DNA from: Prosopocoilus inquinatus
Lineage: Eukaryota > Arthropoda > Insecta > Coleoptera > Lucanidae
Reading direction: 5' to 3'
NCBI GenBank assembly: GCA_036172665.1
Contig: CM069879.1
Location: 21,801,924-21,865,923, forward strand
Length of the DNA stretch: 64,000 nt
Part shown: one piece after another, positions 58,301-64,000 of the stretch
Position numbering within the stretch: position 1 is the stretch's first letter
Layout of the letters: each line of letters starts with the position of its first letter
Program-made: the position numbers and the translations under genes
The notes under the pieces: generated by a model
Seen by the model: only the letters and a program-made list of their open reading frames with translations
Told to the model about the DNA's origin: nothing
The model's database searches: none

Positions 58301-59869
58301 AGAGTAAAAAAAAACAACGCCCGAAACGGTGCAAATGTTGCTTCTACGAGAGTACTCTGGTGTCTGCGCATAATAATATAACATTTAATATCCCGTAGAA
58401 AATTTCAAAAATCCGCAAAAGCGCAAAATAAACAAATTACTCGTGACGTCGTGACGGGCGAAGCTGTATAACGCGGAGAACGTTCAAAAATTATTTACAA
58501 ATACTATTCTGAAGGAGCCCCAAATCAAAAATTTCTGAACAAGGTAACTAACAAAATAGAGACGTGTAAAAGGGATGTTAAAAAAATTACACAAAAAGAT
58601 TTCAGCTAACGGGGGAGCAAATTCGAGTTGAACGAATTTGTTCTCGAAGCGTAAACGACAAAATCGAATCGGCGGGGGGAGGGGGGTAGGAGTAGGCCCG
58701 TACTACGTGCTTTAAAAAATGGGAAACAAACTCAAATTAATAAAAGGCCACGAATACAACAAGGTCAATAAATGGAGCACGTACAGGAAAGGAGAAAAGA
58801 GGACCTACTTACCTCGTTGGCGAACCAACGAGCCCCAAGAAGTCACACGTCAACAGATCCGCAACAGCGGCCCCAAAAGCAAACGGCGAAAACTCCCTCG
58901 GAGTGGCAGAGCCCAAAAACGGGAGTACACACACAGACTTTTATCAGAGCAAACAAGATCGACCGCCCACCCCGAGTCAGCGTGTGCAACCAAGTGACAC
59001 CGGACATCGTTGACTCCACGCACAAACGCGTCGAAAACTTGCCCCAAAACAGAGCATCGCATGAAATCTACGGGTAGAAAGCCTAAATCACACCAAAAAT
59101 TTAAATCACGCTCCACGAGTAAACAAACAAGTATTTGCCGGTTGCTTAAGTCGCACCAAGTTTATTTTTATTTCAACACAATATTTGTCTAATGCTTCTT
59201 TTATTTTAACATTTAAAATATTTCTCTGCTTTCCAGGTATTGAAATGACTTGTTAAAATGAATGTAAATGCTATAACAGTAAAATTGAAATGACAAATTA
59301 CTTTAATATGAAACTTCAAATAGCTTGCCAACTTAATATTTTGATAATGTTTTATAGGGGACTTATGTTTTATATCAACATAATGCAACATGTGGTGGTT
59401 TTTTTAATTTGTGAGCAACGTGTATGCGAATCTGATGTCAAAGTGACGCAATTTTCGAACAATTTGTAAAGTTTTGTATGAGAATCAAACGACGTACTTA
59501 AATTCGAAAGGACCTATTAGTCGATGTTGTCAGTATGCCGGAATCTATTGTCGGGTTTGGCCAATGGTGGAGTTTTATTAATTCCTGCTCTTATCCAAAT
59601 CAATTTTGTAGTAACGATATTTCCTATGACAAAGATTAACTCACGTTTACCTAGGGCGCTCGATATGTATTGACAACTCAACAATAATATTCAAAATTGG
59701 CTTTGAGTGCAATAAGATCAATTTCTGGAGTTTGCTGTAAACTGTGAACATAGTCTGTCAGTTTCTTAACACAAAACAAACAAATTTATTCTTGGGTTTT
59801 ACTACGCTTCTGAACTTTCTTCTGCTCTTCGGAAATCAATTCGTCTTTGGAGAATCACCAGTTCCGAGG
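58301..59869. other. Unidentified, C/A-rich then AT-rich
   Basis: 58660-59130 is less AT-rich, with a G-rich tract at 58674-58688 and overlapping frames on both strands, none recognised. 59170-59870 is ordinary AT-rich sequence. Confidence 0.35.
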
Positions 59870-61750
59870 AGAAAATAAGGGATCGGATCATCACTAATTT
59901 GGGTGGGGAGATTTTTCAGTAGTAGAAGAAGAAGCGAGTTCAAGAAGGCTTCGGCTTACTGCGTGACCCTACTAAAACTTAGGATCCTTTGAGCTTGACG
60001 ACCCCATCCACCTCAGTCGACTGACCAGAACTAAAGTGCCTTGTCTGGAAGGGTTTCGGCCCCGTCGGTACCGGTGGTGTTGGTCAGGGTATCAGGATGG
60101 TCAGTTATCGAAGGATTACCAAAATATATGCTATTCCTCTTGCTTGGGGAGCACGCTTTGAGCTTGACGACCCCATCCACCTCAGTCGACTTACCAGAAC
60201 TAAAGTGCCTTGTCTGGAAGGGTTTCGGCCCCGTCGGTACCGGTGGTGTTGATCAGGGTATCAGGATGGTCAGTTATCGAAGGATTACCAAAATATATGC
60301 TATTCCTCTTGTTTGGGGAGCACGGTTTCCTATTGGAGGAAGAGAGACATCGTAAGAGTTTCGGCTTATTGGATAGTTCCGTTGGAAGCTAAACAGTGTT
60401 CCTATAGGAATGGTGCGACATTGAATGCATAAAGTAACTCTGTTTGAAACAACATCGCAGAATGTAATTATCAGTTATTTATTATACGGTCCGGCCTTTT
60501 CCTTCGATGTAAATTTATCTATCCGTAAAATTCTTAAGAGATTATAGAAAATGTTTACTACAAAGAGAATTCAAGTCGTGCATTTTATATAAACCATGAT
60601 GCCGATAGTTATCCTTCTAAACTCACAATTCGTCGAATCATGTAAAAATTGGAACTTGAATGTAAATGTGCAAATTTGAACACTGAACCCATTGAAAGTT
60701 ACACTAAACTCCCACTAATTTGGGCGGGAGGGTTTCCTTCTGGAGGAAGGTATGAACTTTGATGGTTTTGAGCTTATTGACTCCAACTGCCTGAGCCTAT
60801 TGACCAGAGTTATAGTATGCAAGAGCATTGCATGGAAGGACTCGGCTCCAACGTCTAACCAGTGACACTGACTGGTACTACGGTCCAAGACCCCCGTTGG
60901 ATCACAAAAATTTACAATATGCCTTACTAGTCACGTTAAGAAGGTTTCCTGCAAGAGAAAAGTATAGATTGTTGGGGCTTCGGCTTATTGAAGAGCACAT
61001 GTGGAAACTAGTAAGAGTCAATTGATAGTACCATTTGATAGTGTGATAGTACTATCCATCGCAGAGCAGCTGACCACGATTAAATTGTAAAAGAGCCTTG
61101 CGTAGTCGAACGTCCAATTGGTAGGTAACGTTAGCTGGTTGTCTGGAGCCCCATTAGATTATTAAAATTTTCAGCTGACCAGGAAAGAGTCTTGCCTAGC
61201 CTAAGGGAGTGTATATATAGGTTCATACATAGAGAGGACGCGGCGCGGATATGTGGCGAAGACATGGTGTTGTGCAACATTTCCTCCGTTGTTAAACATT
61301 GACAAGCATCTTCGTCATGTCATTTGAATCTGAGAACATATTGACAGACTCGGGTCGCTTAAATTTATGCCTTTTCTGTTTGCTTTAACGTCTTAGCCAG
61401 ATGTCCGCCCCATGTCCTCTCTGTTTGCACTATCCCTAACGTCCAGTTGGTGACGTTAGTCAGTTGTTCGGAGTCCCCATTAGAGTAAAATTAATACTGT
61501 CCATCACCAGTTTTCGAAAGGGTTTCCTACAGGGCGTTATGGGAGTTTCGGTTTAATACGTGAACCGATTGGAAATTAGAAAGCAGGGATCCTTGGATTT
61601 GATGATCCCACTCACAGTCAGCTGACCGGAGCTAAACTGTGCAAGAGCCTTTTGTGGAAGGAATTCGACCGGTGACGTCCGGGGGATCGATTGATTTGAC
61701 CAGTGAATGCCTTTTCGACCGATTGGGGTTAGGCTCATAGGATCAGTCGT
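59870..61750. repeat. Divergent tandem array (satellite-like)
   Basis: Variants of a module recur: CTAATTTGGGTGGGGAGATTT (59895) and CTAATTTGGGCGGGAGGGTTT (60715); GACCAGAACTAAAGTGCCTT (60023), GACCAGAGTTATAGTATGCA (60801), GACCGGAGCTAAACTGTGCA (61625), each followed by a GGAAGG(G/A) word. The unit boundaries are unclear. It includes a recent 169-bp duplication (59991-60328). Short open frames within it are by-products. Confidence 0.65.
59991..60328. repeat. 169-bp tandem duplication, near-perfect
   Basis: GAGCTTGACGACCCCATCCA starts both units (59991 and 60160). I count about 4 differences in 169 bp (for example GACTGACC/GACTTACC, TGCTTGGG/TGTTTGGG). It is much younger than the array around it. 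It gives repeated open frames (ATG at 60041 and 60210) that only reflect the duplication. Confidence 0.95.
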
Positions 61751-63119
61751 TTAACGTCCAGCATGTAGGGCGGGTGAGCTACGTTTTTAGCTCCAGTATT
61801 AGACTGCAAGCCAATACAGAGACGAACTTATTAAAAGGGGCACGGCCTTGCAACAAAAAGAACTTTGTTCGTTGTTTGGAAGAGTTTCAACTCCTTGCCA
61901 ACGATGGTCATATTTTATCGAATTGTTTGGATAGGTACGACCAAACCACCTGCATTTATGTTCCTCGCGGATCATTTTTGCTAATAGTAAAGTCGAAGAG
62001 TGAGGTAGCAAAAGCAAAATCAATTACAACATCACATGATAACGGGAAATGAATACGTACAAAGGAACGCAGTTGTATTAAGCAACTGGTCTAAACTAAA
62101 ATATCTCGAGATAACCTTGCATTTGTAGTTCAGTAAATGATGAAAGCAATGATGGCAACAGGAGACGCAGATGTTTCGGTTTTTTCAATACGCGCTGGTT
62201 TTGACAATAAAGTGTACATATGATATGTGTCCTTAGCTGTCAACTGCAACTCCAAAGGCACTTTGAGTGTGGGAAGGCTGCATATGCTTTCGTGATTAAT
62301 TTCTCCTCGTTCATTCCGCATCTTGCCGGGCGTTTTTGTGACATGTCGTTTCGCTAATATGACACACACGTGCTGCGAGCGCAAAAAGTCGCTCGCCGGT
62401 AATTACCCGAGTGGACGTAACACGCCGTCCGTTCCGTTCCGCCCCAAAATACCCCGATTCGTTTTTAAATTAATCTTTCCCTCATGCTCGCCGGGCGGAC
62501 GGGGCGGCGGCGACGCGGCGTTCGCAAATTATTAATAACTCAACAAAAATATCTCCCGAAACGAACGCCTATCCTCTTTCGGCGAATTACTATTTATAAA
62601 CGACTTATGTGTGCCTACGCCGAACTTAATTACGTTTAATTTTTAATAAGGGAATTAGGGGACTTAGGTCCTTGCAGACTCGCCGGCGTGCGGGCGCAAC
62701 TTTTTGAATGAACGGAAAGTTCCGGCGCGGCGGTGGAACGGGAAATAAAATTATAAAACAAGGAAAATTGCGTTGTCCCAAGTTTAATTACATCTCGTGT
62801 TGGTAGAAACTGTTTTGACTTTTCTGTTAATAAGAAATTACTTCTGATATTATCATCTTCTTTTGTAAATTCTCTAATACTTATTTATTGATTGTGTGGA
62901 AATGAATTTTGATTTCCGCCATCATCCATGAATCCAGAGATGGGCACTAGAAAATTAGTGGTGAGGAGGGCACCCCAGCCTTGTTAAATGACAGTTAAGA
63001 AGAATAACAGCGCTCTCTATGTCGGCGCTGTTATCTGAATTATCTACAACAATCGGAAGTAGTTGTACCTGTAGAGGAATACCTTCTTTGTCTTTGGAAT
63101 TTTCAATTGTGCTTAAAGT
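61751..63119. other. Non-coding; GC-rich island 62300-62760
   Basis: The island contains GCCGGGCGGACGGGGCGGCG and several CpGs amid AT-rich homeobox-like words (TTAATTA, AATTATTAATAAC). This pattern suits a cis-regulatory region, but no promoter element or gene is identified. Confidence 0.4.
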
Positions 63120-63700
63120 CAACTTCTAAAGAGGCGGTTTTTCTGTGTCTTCACCTTGAAGGCAAATGATGCGGTTGTTTAAAACTGTGCGATCATCTTC
63201 CACCAGTTGTTTGCCAAGAAAGAAATCGTTTTTGATCCTCTTTGATTTTGGATTCACTGGTATCGAGTGGTGGTTTTGGGGTCTTGAGGAAGATTCGTAT
63301 GGCCCCTCTTAACATTAGCACCAACTTCACGGTCGATTCCTTCTGGATGTTGATGTTTAAGAGACCAGTTGTTTGTCAAGAGAATGAACTCCCTCTTTAA
63401 TTTTAGATTCAACGGTATCGAGTAGTGGTTTTGAGATTTTGAGGAAAATTCGAACGATTCCTGTTAACGTCAACACAAAGTATAAGATTGATTCCTCGCG
63501 GATGATGTTTAAGAGAGTACGACCATCTTCCATCAGTTGTTTGTAAAAGGGAGGAATAGTTGTTGATCTCCATTTTTGATTTTGGATTCACTGGTATCGA
63601 CTTTTGAGGTCTTGAGGATGATTTAAATGGCCCCTCTTAATGTCAACATCAAGTACAAGATCGATTCTTGTTGGATGTCCTCCCTCTGGCAGGGTACGCT
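63120..63700. repeat. Degenerate tandem array, unit about 155-180 bp
   Basis: GATTCACTGGTATCGAGTGG (63251), GATTCAACGGTATCGAGTAG (63406) and GATTCACTGGTATCGACTTT (63585), each followed by TTTTGxGxTTTTGAGGAxxAT and a (C/G)CCTCTTAA-like word. ATCTTCCACCAGTTGTTTGC (63194) and ATCTTCCATCAGTTGTTTGT (63525) mark alternate units. It likely continues past the parts I can align. Confidence 0.75.
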
Positions 63701-64000
63701 CACTCTTTAGAATTTCATTTATCTTGGAATTTGACTCTCAGATTCTCGATGTTGTCTGAAGGATCAATTTGGAGATGTGGTAGTCTTGGCCGCATGTATT
63801 ATAACTTTCCGCAAAAAAAAATTAAGAAATTTTCAGTTTAACATCGAAATTGTGCTGTGAGTAAGCGTTGCGTTGGTAATCTCCAAATCGAAAGAGGCAT
63901 TATAAATTCAAATGACTTCTAAAAACTACAATTTACGATTACAATAGTCATCACGCTTTTTAAATTAATTCCACCCGTCTACTCCCCATAAATAATTGAC

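Noticed and set aside
60041..60392. 104- and 60-codon frames with repeated protein sequence
   Set aside because: They reflect the 169-bp tandem duplication in a non-coding array; the two copies are read in one frame only because of the duplication.
1..64000. A new defence, biosynthetic or multi-gene system
   Set aside because: No cluster of conserved host genes exists in the window; nearly all coding remnants belong to known transposon classes.

Overview
This is nuclear DNA of an insect, probably a beetle (the order is an inference). It is AT-rich and gene-poor, and decayed transposable elements of many kinds make up much of it: Copia, Penelope-like and several LINE remnants, SINEs, mariner and other Tc1/mariner-type DNA transposons, and many short inverted-repeat elements (MITEs), several with clean target-site duplications. 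I see no bacterial-type operon, CRISPR array or rRNA. Only one host protein gene can be supported: a small two-exon gene at 32503-32980 for a secreted Gly/Trp/His-rich protein of insect-cuticle type, with TATA box, 61-bp intron and poly(A) signal.

Layout. 1-2776: 5' part of a minus-strand Copia element whose reverse transcriptase is split by a 231-bp inverted-repeat insertion. 4718-5853 and 10114-11406: two mariner copies in opposite orientation; the second sits in a decayed LINE (9480-12210). 12590-17361: relics of a second transposase family (DUF4817-type helix-turn-helix plus DDE domain), one of them inside a 3.86-kb TIR-bounded element. 17583-17973: twin PIF-like MITEs. 19684-20890: LINE 3' end. 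22435-23590: Penelope-like element remnant. 25021-29963: a run of hAT, TA-type and palindromic MITEs, including a nested palindrome and an 827-bp foldback element. 29967-31750: degenerate AT-rich array. 32440-33200: the host gene. 34-44 kb: mostly featureless DNA with a few MITEs and a T-rich decayed LINE. 44465-46600: a SINE and an old tandem array interrupted by a tRNA-headed insertion. 48508-48575: a possible recursive splice site. 52615-54360: another LINE. 54619-54901, 59870-61750 and 63120-63700: tandem arrays. GC-richer, CpG-containing islands lie between the transposon-dense stretches.

The genes do not form a pathway. Most features are selfish elements at different stages of decay, and their nesting gives a relative history: Copia before the 231-bp insertion, LINE before mariner copy 2, palindromic MITE before the Penelope-associated palindrome, tandem array before the SINE. 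The spacing, the CpG islands and the strong acceptor/donor junction at 48523/48524 suggest that part of the window may lie in a long intron or a regulatory gene desert; this is inference. Coordinates of decayed elements are by-eye estimates unless TIRs, TSDs or stop codons are stated.
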